Assembly (NCBI GenBank): GCA_963978895.1
Contig: OZ022245.1
Coordinates: 22,004,968 to 22,068,967, forward strand
Length of the DNA: 64,000 bases
From: Erpobdella octoculata
Lineage: Eukaryota; Annelida; Clitellata; Hirudinida; Erpobdellidae
Direction of reading: 5' to 3'
Below, piece after piece: positions 20,601 through 31,263 of the stretch. Both the position numbers and the translations under genes were made by a program. Every line of letters begins with the position of its first letter. Position 1 is the first letter of the stretch. The notes beneath the pieces were generated by a model. That model ran no database searches. It saw only the letters and a program-made list of their open reading frames with translations, and was not told where the DNA came from.

Positions 20601-20781
20601 CTGTGTTGGAGCTTTTCAGATTTTTCCCGCAACGGGAAGTCTTCTGGTAACTATCCTGTCCCCCGCGATGAACAGATTCGTCTCTCCAGCTCGTATTCTC
20701 TGCTTCATGCTTTCGACTAGGAGTTTTCGTGCTTCTCTTTCTTTTGGAGTCATATCCCGATGTATAAAAACTGCTGACCAA
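17680..20781 (-). CDS. LINE ORF2: endonuclease-reverse transcriptase
   Basis: An open frame of about 1033 codons. The APE endonuclease (about residues 70-300) keeps AETFHE, GDINIH and the SDH catalytic triplet. The RT (about 530-800) has SYRPVSNL, LLAMLDLSAAFDCVDH, CGVPQGSILGPLFF and YADD. The C-terminus has DYCNCLLSRIP and FGPRAFVVSCPTTWNNLP, usual in CR1/L2 elements. The region overlaps the end of ORF1, and the first codon of the open frame is TTG, so the real start is uncertain. There are no internal stops, so the enzyme could be intact although the element lacks its 5' end. Confidence 0.92.
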   Translation of the reverse strand: MVSSFYTSGYDSKRKRSTKTPSRKHEAENTSWRDESVHRGGQDSYQKTSRCGKNLKSSNTESYVRNKYLTIGYLNCQSIGKKSASLTNIIAEHDLDAFAVAETFHESSKDITLARITPDGYTCVDQARERKRLARSATQKMQSGRLLGGGVAWICKESCKARRMNLTSKVETFEFISVMLILRIVRTIAVVIYRPGSERVSDQFLEDFSQMLEELTVHSCHILVVGDINIHLDKPDDVWTMKFNTIVDCFGLVQNISLPTHKAGHTLDVVITKDPAQSSSVACEVYVPSVSDHSLIISRLPLMKPNPVSLMVTGRAWKTFDRDLFLQDLKSSKLCTEDSSWSGLGPDEMATMYNRILTDLVEKHAPRRSALRNYRPITPWFNTACGEQKRKARSLERIYRRTRLISDRDKWVAQLRFCQDFFRRAQDAYWRNTIAESAGNASKLWRDLSAVMGKKRSFILQDGLTAEQFMSSFEKKVTDVRASTLDSDTPEFNTFSGERFSNFATLTKDDVKDLIKNSPNKSCGLDPAPTWLIKEFSETLSPFVTDLFNKSLDTGHFPVPFRVAEVTPILKKSTLDVSLPASYRPVSNLQFISKVLERAVNKQIQHHLDGHNLLPEHQSAYRRCRSTETALLKVTSDVLLATDRGMVTLLAMLDLSAAFDCVDHGILVTRLERTFGIDSVALRWIGSYLCDRRQCVRYGDILSGWSSIVCGVPQGSILGPLFFIAYTSDVFALVAQRGFNIHGYADDLQIYDHCGTESIGVLADRLDGCVSEIMEWMKCNRLKLNASKTEVILLGSSRRRLHCTFDEINIAGNIIRLVDRVRNLGVIIDSQLTFSEHVAKLVNTSYYHLRQMRSVRKSLTVDSSYAHARALILSRLDYCNCLLSRIPDLLMRRLDGVMRATARLILRLPRYGHVTKAIHDRLHWLNMQARIDFKLSLTAYRCLHGSAPSYLSGLCIPVTQFPGRSHLRSASSGQLLVLSCGTRAFGPRAFVVSCPTTWNNLPVELTDPACVDSVYVFRKRLKTHFFLRMTNGY

Positions 20782-21446
20782 CCTCCTTCCTTCATCATCC
20801 TCAAGTTTTTTGCCAACTTGAGAAGATTCGACTGTTGATTTTCGTTTTTCAATACCAGTTTCAACGGTCTTGGTCGAGCAGGTTCACTCTCTCCTTCGAT
20901 TCTTTTCCCAAGTCTAATTAAGTTAACAATTTCGACATCATCACAAGAGATTAACTTCAGCAATTCCTCGATCTTCGATTTGTCATCCGATTTGCGCTTA
21001 TCAGGTGTAGACGAACTCGACTCGCCCAGCCCATAGACAACAACAGAGGTCCTTCTCCTGAGCTTGTCGGCTTCCTCATCTTTGTCATCCTGTGTCTTTG
21101 CGTCGAGAGCTTTTTTAAGGCAAAGCTGTAGGCCTGATGCCTGCTCACCCTTCTCAGTCAGAACAGAATGGTGTATTTTCTTGACGCCTTCTGATAATTC
21201 GTCAACCCTTTCTTTGAAAAGATCGGACCACTTTTTTGTTGCTGTATCAACCTTATTTGAGAGAGGTTCAAGATCAACATCTGCAATCTTCTTTGTCAAA
21301 CCCCTAACTTCTTCGAGGACCTCGTTGAGTTTTTTCCTATTGAGGGAAAGTTCTTTTTTCTCGTCTGCAAGTCTCTACTCCCTTTTTCCGGAATCTTTCT
21401 TTATGGTATCTCTGATTTCCTTGATATCCTGAGCAATCACCTGAGC
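20616..21446 (-). pseudogene. LINE ORF1 (coiled-coil, RNA-binding), truncated
   Basis: From 21446 the frame reads LAQVIAQDIKEIRDTIKK, meets a TAG at about 21376, then stays open to 20616. The N-terminal part is a lysine/glutamate-rich coiled coil (LNEVLEEVRGLTKKI). The second part has RRRTSVVVYGLGE and VNLIRLGKR, as in RRM-like ORF1 proteins, then FIHRDMTPKEREARK. The 5' end is cut by the insertion boundary. Confidence 0.7.
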
Positions 21447-21640
21447 AAGTAACTGCTACTCAAAAACTGTAAATACCACAGATGTAAAAATTAGTATTTA
21501 GTTTCTACAGGAGTAAAAAATAGTATTTGGTTTCTACTCCAGAAATAATGCTAAACGTGTTTTACCATTTTTTGACAATTTGGCTTCCAGGACTTCAAAT
21601 ATGGGGTGGAAAATAGGGTTACTTGGTTTTTAAAGTAACT

Positions 21641-22857
21641 GCGAGTGGGAGAGCAAGCATAAACGGGAAAGCGACCGGGAGCGGAAGAGAAAACGGGGAA
21701 TTAAACGGGAGCTAGAGAAAAACGATAAGAAATCTCTAAAAACCGCCGCTAACTCACCCGCTCCGCTCCGCTCTTTGATGAAGCGTTCCGTGAGTAATAA
21801 AGTGACATCTCCGAGTTAAGCAATGTTTGTGCAAATGGATTTGGCAAATCGCGAAAAAACTCGTTAATGTTGTTGCTGGAGGTGTTTCAGCACGTTGAAT
21901 AATATTCGACACGTTAAAATAAACTCGTTGACCATTTTCCAGATGCACAGCCAAATGGACAACAGTGGGATGACGTTCGTGAATAGAGAATGAGAATATA
22001 CGCCAAATTGCCTCATTGCAGTTCACATATCTACCAATTTGATAGCGTCTAATCTCGTCGTTGAATGTTTTGGAAAGATGTGGCGAATGTGGAACAATCC
22101 AACTGTTGTCAACCACGAAATCGTTTCCTTTCACTTTCTTTGTGACAGTTCGACCGTTATCATGGGGTGATCGACGTCGATATAATGGATAGCCATCAGT
22201 GCCAGTGAGAGAATGTGTGCATGAGGCAAGTCTCGTTTTTGCCATTCGATTGAATCCAGCATCGAGTATCATCAAAAACCTATATAAGTAGCCGGTAGGT
22301 TAGTTAATCGACCAATGTTAGCTGCATCTCCTTCGGTGCTCTTGTCTTCGAGAAGCACGAGGCCGGGCCATACTAACGCGGCGCCTTTCTCGCGCTAATT
22401 CCAGTTCTTCCGCGGTTAACATTATTCCGATGCCTAATTGCCTGACGGCTATTTTGGGAAAAATTAGATCTTCTGGGTCGCAGCATTGTTATTAATAATG
22501 TTTTTGTTAAAAGTAATAAAACTTTAAAACTCGCAAATTAATTCCAACGAGCGAAAATATAATATTGACAGAACAGCATTGACACTTTGTTAATGCCAAA
22601 TGGAAAACGGAAAATGCGAAATTAAAAATCATATAGCTATGCTAAAAACATATTTTATATTTTTATGGCCCCTAAACACTTATTTTATTTTATATTTTAA
22701 TTGAAAAAGATATTTACTTAATTTTTTCTGTGAGATTTTCAATCGTAAACAATGAAATAGTCAGAAAATTTAATAACATGCGCTCTACGCCATTTGCGCA
22801 TAAATGTCATGTCGCGGAAAAATAAACATCTGTATATCTCGATAACTCAAACTTTTA
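21641..22857 (-). mobile_element. Helitron family 1 derivative with Rep fragment
   Basis: Minus-strand Helitron copy. Compared with 25700-27510 it has three internal deletions: at 22055 (about 110 bp), 22205 (about 220 bp) and 22281 (about 220 bp). The GC-rich tail (21641-21780) joins the Rep fragment directly. The far left end lacks CTAG and is fused to family 2 sequence at 21640. Confidence 0.75.
21778..22330 (-). pseudogene. Helitron Rep fragment, deleted
   Basis: The minus strand encodes parts of the Helitron Rep domain: TGTDGYPLYRRRSP, then RYQIGRYVNCNEAIWRIFSF, IHERHPTVVHLAVHLENGQR and AETPPATTLTSFFAIC. The region with the HUH motif and the YICKY segment is deleted, so the fragment cannot be catalytic. 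It ends where the GAGCGGAGCGGG word begins. Confidence 0.8.
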
Positions 22858-22970
22858 TATACATATATTAAACAGGCAGTGACGATACAAGTTTTTGAAG
22901 ACTTCTTTCAACACTACGAAAATTCTTTCGCAAACTTTCAACCGAAAACAGTTCACTATTCATCATTTTA

Positions 22971-23016
<46 letters not shown>

Positions 23017-23127
23017 TTGAGACACGCTCCAAGAAACACAACTCGCCATTTGGCAGAAACAACTTTTCGAGCCAAATTCTCGACCTTTCGGCACAAAACT
23101 CTCTGTTCGAGACTACAGAGAGTTTAT
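22858..23127. other. TA run and unassigned sequence between Helitron pieces
   Basis: A TA array (22974-23015) is flanked by unique sequence with short minus-strand frames (NREFCAERSRIWLEK). The two halves may be remains of one coding segment, but I see no family. The right part joins a Helitron tail at 23128. Confidence 0.35.
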
Positions 23128-23469
23128 AGAAACGGGAAAGCGACCCGGAACGGACAGCGAGCGGGAACGGAAAAGCAAGCGTGAGCGGGAATGGGAGAGC
23201 AAACGTGAGCGGAAACGGGACAGCGACCGGGAACGGGAAAACGACCGGGAGCGGGAAAGCGACCGGGAGCGGGAAAGCGACCGGGAGCGGGAAAGCGACC
23301 GGGAGCGGGAAAGCGACCGGGAGCGGGAAAGCGACCGGCAGCGGGAAAACGACCGAAAACGGGAAAACGAACAGAAGTGGGAAAGCAGGTGGGAAAGGAA
23401 ATGGGAGAGAAAGAGACAAACATTAGAAAAACCTCTAAAAAACCTGGGCAACGCCGGGTATCTCCGCTA

Positions 23470-23515
<46 letters not shown>

Positions 23516-23786
23516 ACATAAACACAGACACAGACACACATACATGCACATACACATACATACACACATACATACGCACATACATATATATATATAGTTC
23601 CCGCTCGCTCACCCGCTCCGCTCCGCTCATTTTGTGACGGATTTCAAAATTTTTTTTTTTTTTTACTTTTCATTGACTCTCAAGGTTGTGTGAAAATTTC
23701 ATTACGATCGGATGAAGGGTGTAGCAATGCATAAAGGACATTAACTTACATATATACAAACATTCATTTTTATATATATAGATATA
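23128..23786. repeat. Tandem duplication of a Helitron block, unit 1
   Basis: The block GAAACGGGAAAGCGACCC... through the CTCCGCTAG 3' end, TA run, TATG/ACAC-rich run and minus-strand family 1 5' end is repeated at 24459-25169 in the same order. Unit 1 has about six 18-bp repeats (GGGAGCGGGAAAGCGACC); unit 2 has eight. Otherwise they differ by a handful of bases, so the duplication is recent or homogenised. Confidence 0.8.
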
Positions 23787-24838
23787 CTAGCGGGGTTACC
23801 CGGCGTTGCCCGGGGTTTTTTAGAGGTTTTTCTAATGTTTGTCTCTCTCGCTCCCGTTTCCTTCTCCACTTTCCCGTTTTCGTCGCGTTCCCGGTCGCTT
23901 TTCCGCTCTCGGTCGTTTTCCAGCTCCCGTTCGCTTTCCCGCTCAGAAGTTTTGTTATCGATTTTCTCTCTTGCTCGCGTTTCCTTCCAAGCTTGCTCTC
24001 CCGATTCCAGTCGCTTTCCGCGTTCCCGGTCGCTTTCCGCGTTCCCGGTCGCTTTCCGCGTTCCCGGTCGCTTTCCCGTTCCCGGTCGCTTTCCCGTTCC
24101 CGGTCGCTTTCCCGTTCCCGGTCACTTTACCGTTCCCGGTCGCTTTCCCGTTCCCGGTCGCTTTCCCGTTCCCGGTCGCTTTCCCGTTCCCGGTCGCTTT
24201 CCCGTTCCCGGTCGCTTTCCCGTTCCCGGTCGCTTTCCCGTTCCCGGTCGCTTTCCCGTTCCCGCTCACGCTTGCTCTCCCGTTCCCGGTCATGCTTGCT
24301 CTCCCATTCCCGGTCACGGTTGCTCTCCCGTTCACGCTCATTTTTTCTTTTCCATTCTTTCATAACTTCTGTTAGCCTATAAAACGTAAAATAGATTTGC
24401 TAAGACTATATATATATATATATATATATATGAATGTTTGTGGGTTAGTTTGTCTATTATAGAAACGGGAAAGCGACCCGGAACGGACAGCGAGCGGGAA
24501 CGGAAAAGCAAGCGTGAGCGGGAATGGGAGAGCAAACGTGAGCGGAAACGGGACAGCGACCGGGAACGGGAAAACGACCGGGAGCGGGAAAGCGACCGGG
24601 AGCGGGAAAGCGACCGGGAGCGGGAAAGCGACCGGGAGCGGGAAAGCGACCGGGAGCGGGAAAGCGACCGGGAGCGGGAAAGCGACCGGGAGCGGGAAAG
24701 CGACCGGCAGCGGGAAAACGACCGAAAACGGGAAAACGAACAGGAGTGGGAAAGCAGGTGGGAAAGGAAATGGGAGAGAAAGAGACAAACATTAGAAAAA
24801 CCTCTAAAAAACCTGGGCAACGCCGGGTATCTCTGCTA
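23787..24838. mobile_element. Head-to-head pair of Helitron family 1 ends, expanded
   Basis: Minus-strand 3' end (CTAG at 23787-23790, hairpin) on the left and plus-strand 3' end (CTCTGCTAG, 24838) on the right; 5' parts meet at the TA run 24409-24431. It is the inverted counterpart of 16265-16946. The left arm holds about 13-14 units of CGCTTTCCCGTTCCCGGT (24007-24265), the right arm eight units, against 2-3 units in the other copy. This is minisatellite growth inside a transposon. Confidence 0.75.
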
Positions 24839-24898
<60 letters not shown>

Positions 24899-25169
24899 AC
24901 ATAAACACAGACACAGACACACATACATGCACATACACATACATACATACACACATACATACGCACATACATATATATATAGTTCCCGCTCGCTCACCCG
25001 CTCCGCTCCGCTCATTTTGTGACGGATTTCAAAATTTTTTTTTTTTTTTTTAATTTTCATTGACTCTCAAGGTTGTGTGAAAATTTCATTACGATCGGAT
25101 GAAGGGTGTAGCAATGCATAAAGGACATTAACTTACATATATACAAACATTCATTTTTATATATATAGA
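24459..25169. repeat. Tandem duplication of a Helitron block, unit 2
   Basis: Second unit of the block at 23128-23786. Its right end is a minus-strand family 1 5' terminus whose TC is at 25169-25168, touching the CTAG of the next Helitron at 25170 with no base between. Confidence 0.8.
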
Positions 25170-27780
25170 CTAGCGGGGTTACTCGGGTTTTCAGAAGTTT
25201 TTTATCGTTTTTCTCTCTTGGTCCCGTTTCCTTCCCCGCTTGCTCTCCCGTTTCCGTTCCCGCTTGCTCTCCCGTTTCCGTTCCAGATTTGTTCTTTTCC
25301 ATTCTTTCATAACTTATTTAGCACATAAAACGTAAAATAGATTTGCTAAAAGTTGCTTGAAGCCTTCAAACGTTGTTACGTAAACTAAATTTGAATTTTA
25401 TTACGCAATTACCTTCGATGGTCGTACATAGGAACTTTTCGCCTGGAAAGTTAAGAAGGAGAAAAAGTTAAGAAGGTTTGGACTCCTTCTCCGATCCCCC
25501 CGGCTCAGGGGGCCAAAAAACCTTCGGGGCCAAAAGTGCCTAAACATGATCATTGGATAAGTTTTTGAAGCACTGTTTACAATTGCGTAACAGGCATTAC
25601 TTGCTATTCGACTTCTTAATATTAAGAAGTCCATGACTTGCTTCCCAGTCTTGCATAATGTGACCGATTGCGCGTTATTACAAATTACTAAGTGATAGAT
25701 GGGGCGGGAAAGCGACCGGAATCGGGAAAGTGACCGGAAGCGGAAAAGCAACCGGGAGTGGGAGAGCAAGCAAAACGGGAAAGCGACCGGGAGCGGGAGA
25801 GAAAACGGGGAATTAAACGGGAGCTAGAGAAAAACGATAAGAAAACTCTAAAAACCGCCGCTAACTCACCCGCTCTGCTCCGCTCTTTGATGAAGCGTTC
25901 CGTGAGTAATAATGTGGCATCTCCGAGTAAAGCAACGTTTGTGCAAATGGATCGCTTTGGCAAATTGCGAAAAAACTCGTTAATGTTGTTGCTGGAGGTG
26001 TTTCAGCACGTTGAATAATATTCGACACGTTAAAATAAACTCGTTGACCATTTTCCAGATGCACAGCCAAATGGACAACAGTGGGATGACGTTCGTGAAT
26101 AGAGAATGAGAATATACGCCAAATTGTCTCATTGCAGTTCACATATCTACCAATTTGATAGCGTCTAATTTCGTCGTTATCTGAGCTTTGAATGCCAAAA
26201 ACTGCCATATCGCTGCCTTTCGTTACATATTTGCAGATGTACTTAATTGACTTTACAGAATTGCAATACTCAACATTGCAATGTGTCTTGAATGTTTGGA
26301 AAGATGTGGCGAATATTGAACAATCCAACTGTTGTCAACCACGAAATCGTTTCCTTTCACTTTCTCTGTGACAGTTCGACCGTTATCATCGGGTGATCGA
26401 CGTCGATATAATGGATAGCCATCAGTGCCAGTGATGGTCTCTGTCGTAAATTTTCGTGGATAACGTTTGGAACACTTGCCGTCGACCATGCACGGTGATT
26501 GGGGGTTGATGGCGCCACACGGTCCATGAATCATATTCATAACTACAACATCATGTAGGTCTGGATCGATTTCGGGATCAGCAAGATCGGCATTTATGAT
26601 ATCATCTATTTGGTCAGGTCTAATTTTTACAACTAACCAAATGAGGATATGTGCATGAGGCAAGTCTCGTTTTTGTCATTCGATTGAATACATCCAGCAT
26701 CGAGTATCACCAAAAACGTGTTGCTTTACAATGTAGTTCATCAGCGTCCGAATTTTTTGTTTGAAGACACGTGCGGTGATGTCGTGCCGATCACTTAATG
26801 TTTGTCCGGGAAGCAGCATTTGAACAATTTCAATCAACTTTGGATTACAGGTGAAGGTAATGAATAGATCTGGCCGACCGTAATGACGAACATATGTCAT
26901 TGCATCCTGCGCATATTCATGCATATGACGCGGACTACCTATATAAGTAGCCGGTAGGTTAGTTAATCGACCAATGTTAGCTGCATCTCCTTCGGTGATC
27001 TTGTCTTCGAGAAGCACGAGGCCGGACCATACTAACGCGGCGCCTTTATCGCGCTAATTCCAGTTCTTCCGCGGTTAACATTATTCCGATGCCTAATTGC
27101 CTGACGGCTATTTTGGGAAAAGTTAGATCTTCTGGGTCGCAGCATTGTTATTAATAATGTTTTTGTTAAAAGTAATAAAACTTTAAAACTCGCAAATTAA
27201 TTCCAACGAGCGAAAATATAATATTGACAGAACAGCATTGACACTTTGTTAATGCCAAATGGAAAACGGAAAATGCGAAACTAAAAATCATATATCTATG
27301 CTAAAAACATATTATATATTTTTATGGCCCATAAACACTTATTTTATTTTATATTTTAATTGAAAAAAATATTTACTTAATTTTTTCTGTGAGATTTTCA
27401 ATTGTAAACAATGAAATAGTCAGAAAATTTAATAACATGCGCTCTACCCCATTTGCGCATAAATGTCATGTCGCGGAAAAATAAACATCTGTATATCTCG
27501 ATAACTCAAACTCAAAATTGAAAATTTATTTTGTCCGTAAGACCAAATAGAGGGTGCTCTACAACCTTGCCATTTGAAGTTTTTTTCTAGGACGCACTGT
27601 TTATGCTGTTTAGCTACCGGGGTACATACTGCGGTCCCCATGGGCCACTCCATTATTCAATGTTATTCTGTTAATAGGAGCTGAGAGAAATCCAATAAAT
27701 CAAAAATCTCTAAAATCGGTTCAGCCGTTCTTGAGTTATAAGTGTCGTAACACAAACCCGACTTCATATATATATATATA
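25170..27780 (-). mobile_element. Helitron family 1, longest copy with Rep remnant
   Basis: A minus-strand element of about 2.6 kb. The 5' side (27780-27030) begins with a TA run, then ATGAAGTCGGGTTTGTGTTA and a non-coding leader. The Rep remnant spans 27030-25889. The GC-rich tail and hairpin follow, with 3' CTAG at 25173-25170. The helicase domain expected after Rep is missing. Copies of the 3' half lie at 33575-34735 and 21641-22857. Confidence 0.8.
25889..27030 (-). pseudogene. Helitron Rep (HUH endonuclease) remnant
   Basis: About 380 codons in pieces. In order: DAANIGRLTNLPATYIGSPR, GRPDLFITFTCNPKL (the usual FxTFTCNP), LPHAHILIWL containing the HUH motif (HAH), MIHGPCGA, GKCSKRYP, DGYPLYRRRS, then YICKYVTKGSD with the paired Tyr region, RYQIGRYVNCNETIW and LENGQRVYF. 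HUH Rep nicks and joins DNA in rolling-circle transposition. Defects: TGG to TGA just before the HUH motif (near 26675) and a frameshift near 26300. The ORF ends at about NASSK where the tail begins; no helicase. Confidence 0.88.
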
Positions 27781-27991
27781 CTTATCTTACATATCTCGTC
27801 ACAGATCTGCTAGTCGTGGTGATCTAGTTGTTCCCATAACTCGAACAAAAACTTACGGCAGTCGAGCTTTCAGTATAGCAGGACCGGCAACATGGAACAT
27901 GTTGCCTGGCAGCATCCGAGAAGCCACTACATTGAGTTTATTCAAGGCCGAGCTAAAGACATTTCTGTTTGCGAAATCCTATCCAGATTGA
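27781..27991 (+). pseudogene. LINE reverse-transcriptase C-terminus
   Basis: The frame reads ASRGDLVVPITRTKTYGSR, AFSIAGPATWNMLPGSIRE and TLSLFKAELKTFLF, the conserved end of CR1/L2-like ORF2 proteins, then stops at 27991. Nothing of the RT core is present. It begins at the TA run that ends the Helitron's 5' side. Confidence 0.8.
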
Positions 27992-28502
<511 letters not shown>

Positions 28503-28556
<54 letters not shown>

Positions 28557-28596
28557 TATATATATATATTATATATATATATGTGTATATATATAA

Positions 28597-28689
<93 letters not shown>
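28503..28689. repeat. TA dinucleotide array
   Basis: TA-rich array with a few TGTATA, ATTAATA and ACACA interruptions; the downstream ORF is in frame with it. Confidence 0.9.
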
Positions 28690-28692
<3 letters not shown>

Positions 28693-29264
28693 TTCTGGCT
28701 AAACAAGAAAACCATTATTTAGAAATAAGAGAAAAACTTTCCATAATTACTAATATAACACTCAAAAGACTTTATTACCTATATTCTTACAGATCATATG
28801 AAGCTGATATATTTGTGAAATTTGTATTTATTATATCCAGAATTGATATACAAAACATTGAGTTTAAAAAGTTATTTAAAGCAATGTTGAGTTTTAACAG
28901 TTGTATCCGTCAAATAATCTATGATTCTGTATATGGTTCTTTAGACGATGCCATATGGAAATTTTTATTATCACTGAAACAAGGATGGGTTTCAATTATT
29001 TTTTCATCTGAAAAATTTTATTCGAACAAAGTAGATAAAGTACTATTGAGTTATCATCTAATGTGGGCATACACTAAATATTTTGATCTTTTTACATGTT
29101 TTACTCCAGAAGCCTCTACTATTGAAGAATTTGTTGAATCAATCTCAAAAGAACACTTTAGTGCTTTCAATAGTTTTTCAAATCATACAAGAAAAACATT
29201 GATCAATTGTTTTGAGATCGTTAAAGAAAAACGAAAACAAATTTCAGAACAAAAGAAAATCTAA
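28690..29264 (+). CDS. Unknown ORF, candidate terminal exon
   Basis: About 190 codons free of repeats, ending at TAA (29262-29264). The product is predicted helical, with [52 protein letters not shown] and a very basic end ([13 protein letters not shown]). No signal peptide or clear membrane span is evident, and no family is recognised. There is no convincing ATG at the start, the frame continuing into the TA array, so it is best read as a last exon after an intron in the TA-rich DNA. An AATAAA (about 29396) lies 130 bp downstream, consistent with a 3' UTR. Confidence 0.45.
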
Positions 29265-29506
29265 ACATAGAAAATGAAGTTAAGATTAAAGGGCAAACAA
29301 AAACAATGTTTTATTACTATAATTTTTTAGTTTTACATTTTCGGTCATTTATGTTTTTATTTTTTAACTTTAAAAAAACTAAGCAAAACAATTTCAATAA
29401 ACAAAGTATTAACAATTTCGGTTTTATTATCTCTGTATCTTAACGACTAAACTTATAAGTCTTTTTTAATCGTATTCATCTCAATAAGAATACTGCAGCT
29501 ACAGAT
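29265..29506. other. Possible 3' UTR of the unknown ORF
   Basis: AT-rich with a CAATAAAC polyadenylation-like signal at about 29394-29401. No gene is seen. It ends where an LTR begins. Confidence 0.35.
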
Positions 29507-29784
29507 TGTTTGTAAATTATTTTTGATGATAATATATATAACAAAAACTTTATTAAAGCGCAGTTAATAACAAAAATCAAATACTAAACACGCAGGACTT
29601 CGCCTGATACTAAATAGCTAGCTCTCCCTGGCGGTGTTCAAAGCGCTATATATATAGCCTCAGAAAACGCGCAAAACAGACGTCTGAGAATTAATGTCTA
29701 GGTTCTTGTCTAGACTGAGAGTCTAGACAGGTCGACGGGTGCAAGATACACTTGTCAGGAGGTCCGTTAGAGCGACCCCTGACA
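29507..29784 (-). mobile_element. LTR (3') of a minus-strand retrotransposon
   Basis: On the minus strand a polypurine tract GAGGGAGAG (29788-29796) is followed by TGTCAGGGGTCGC, the LTR start (29784). A GCTATATATATAGCGC TATA-like box lies near 29645-29660, an AATAAAG signal near 29550, and the LTR ends with ACAAACA (29507). Length about 278 bp. No partner LTR or pol was found, so this is the remaining 3' end. Confidence 0.6.
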
Positions 29785-30117
29785 TAACTCTCCCTCAAAA
29801 CGAAAATGTTGAACAGTCTTTCAATATCTTAAATGTTCTCTTTCACAGTAAATGGTGAAGAATGGGTGTTCGTTCGTCAATGTATCGTGCCTACCAGGGC
29901 TTCAAGGTCGTGACATCGAAGAAAACGACGAGGAAGATGAGGAGTGGGTGGAATCGGAATAGCAGAACTTCGTAGATAATCTGGATGAAGAGTGGGCGTT
30001 CGTTTGTCGATGTATTGTGTCTACCAGGGCTTCAAGGTCTTTAAACTGAAGAAGTCCTTCCTGAAAGTAACTTTTACTCCCACCAGTAAAACCACCCATA
30101 CAACCAGCTCGACTCAT
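29785..30117 (-). pseudogene. Internal remnant next to the LTR
   Basis: A short minus-strand frame (MSRAGCMGGFTGG, LQFKDLEALVDTIHRQT, Ser-rich end) lies upstream of the polypurine tract. The segment contains two ~125-bp tandem units (each with TACCAGGGCTTCAAGGTC). No pol motif is visible; the protein cannot be assigned. Confidence 0.35.
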
Positions 30118-30208
30118 CCAAGTTTAATCCCATACCGGTCTGAGTTGTATTAACGAATGAATCATCAACACGTCATATCAAAGAAGTTCAACTACTTCAA
30201 CAATATCA

Positions 30209-31263
30209 TCTATTTATATATAAAAGAACATGTCCTGACTGACTGACTGATGACTGACTGATAATCAACGCCGAGCTCAAACGCCTCATCCTAGGAACGT
30301 GAAATTTGGAACTTATATTACATTTATAGCGTAAACATCCGCTAAAAAAGGATTTTTGAAAATTTTGCTCTTGAGGGGAAAAAACTGGAAAACAAACTTT
30401 TTTCTAAAACAATGTATTTCTCGAATACAAAAAATGAGGAGATTTTGAAATTTGGTATATAGATTCTTTTTAAAAAATAAAAAGATACGTGTTTCACCAT
30501 TTTTTGAAAATTTGGTTTCCCGGACCTCAAATGTGGGTTGGAAAATTGGGTTATTTGGTTTCTAAAGTAGCTTCTACTCAAAAACTGTTAATGCTACAGG
30601 AGTAAAAATCAGTATTTAGTTTCTACTCTAAAAATAATGAAATATGTGTTTTAGCATTTTTTGAAAATTTGGTTTCGAGGACTTCCAATGTGGGGTGGAA
30701 AATAGGGCTAATTGTCTTTTATAGTAACTGCTACTCAAAAACAGTAAATACCACAGATGTAAAAATTATTATTTAGTTTCTTTTCTAAAAATAAAGATAT
30801 ACCTGTTTCACCATTTTTTACAAATTTGGTTTCCCGGACCTCAAATGTGGGTTGGAAAATTGGGTTATTTGGTTTTTAAAGTAGCTTCTACTCAAAAACT
30901 GTTAATGCAACAAAAGTAAAAATTAGTATTTAGTTTCTACTCTAAAAATAATGGTATACGGGTTTCACAATTTTTTGAAAATTTGGTTTCCAGGATTTCA
31001 AATGTGGGGTGGAAAATAGGGTTATTTGGTTTTTAAAGTAACTGCTACTCAACAACTGTAATTGCCACAGATGTAAACATTAATACTTAGTATCTACTCA
31101 AAAAAAAAAGATATACGTGTTTCATCATTTTGTGGGTCATTTGGTTTTTAAAGTAGCTGCTACTCAAAAACTGTTAATGCTACAAAAGTAAAAATTAGTA
31201 TTTAGTTTCTACTACAAAAATAATGAAATACGTGTTTTAGCATTTTGTAAGTGGTAATATATA
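30209..31263 (+). mobile_element. Helitron family 2, copy 3
   Basis: Starts with TC after A (30208/30209), then TATA and AGAACATGTCCTGACTGACTG. It contains several ~157-bp internal units, some deleted. It has no CTAG end; sequence stops near 31260, where the next copy begins. Confidence 0.75.

Larger units (their letters stand above)
17560..21446 (-). mobile_element. CR1/L2-like LINE, 5'-truncated
   Basis: A minus-strand non-LTR element: partial ORF1 (21446-20616), ORF2 (20781-17680) and a short 3' UTR ending in poly-A-like AAATAAAAAAAAAATAATAAT. No target duplication was found, and about 14 bp of the host Helitron's consensus are missing at the site. It is a different family from the LINE at 3.5-7.9 kb. 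Confidence 0.85.
17090..21640 (+). mobile_element. Helitron family 2, copy 2, split by a LINE
   Basis: Bases 17090-17559 carry the family 2 5' end (AGAACATATCCTGACTGACTG) and the first internal units; 21447-21640 carry further units (AAGTAACTGCTACTC and GACTTCAAATATGG). A minus-strand LINE occupies the middle. At 21640 family 2 sequence passes directly into the GC-rich tail of family 1, so this copy has no family 2 3' end. Confidence 0.7.
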
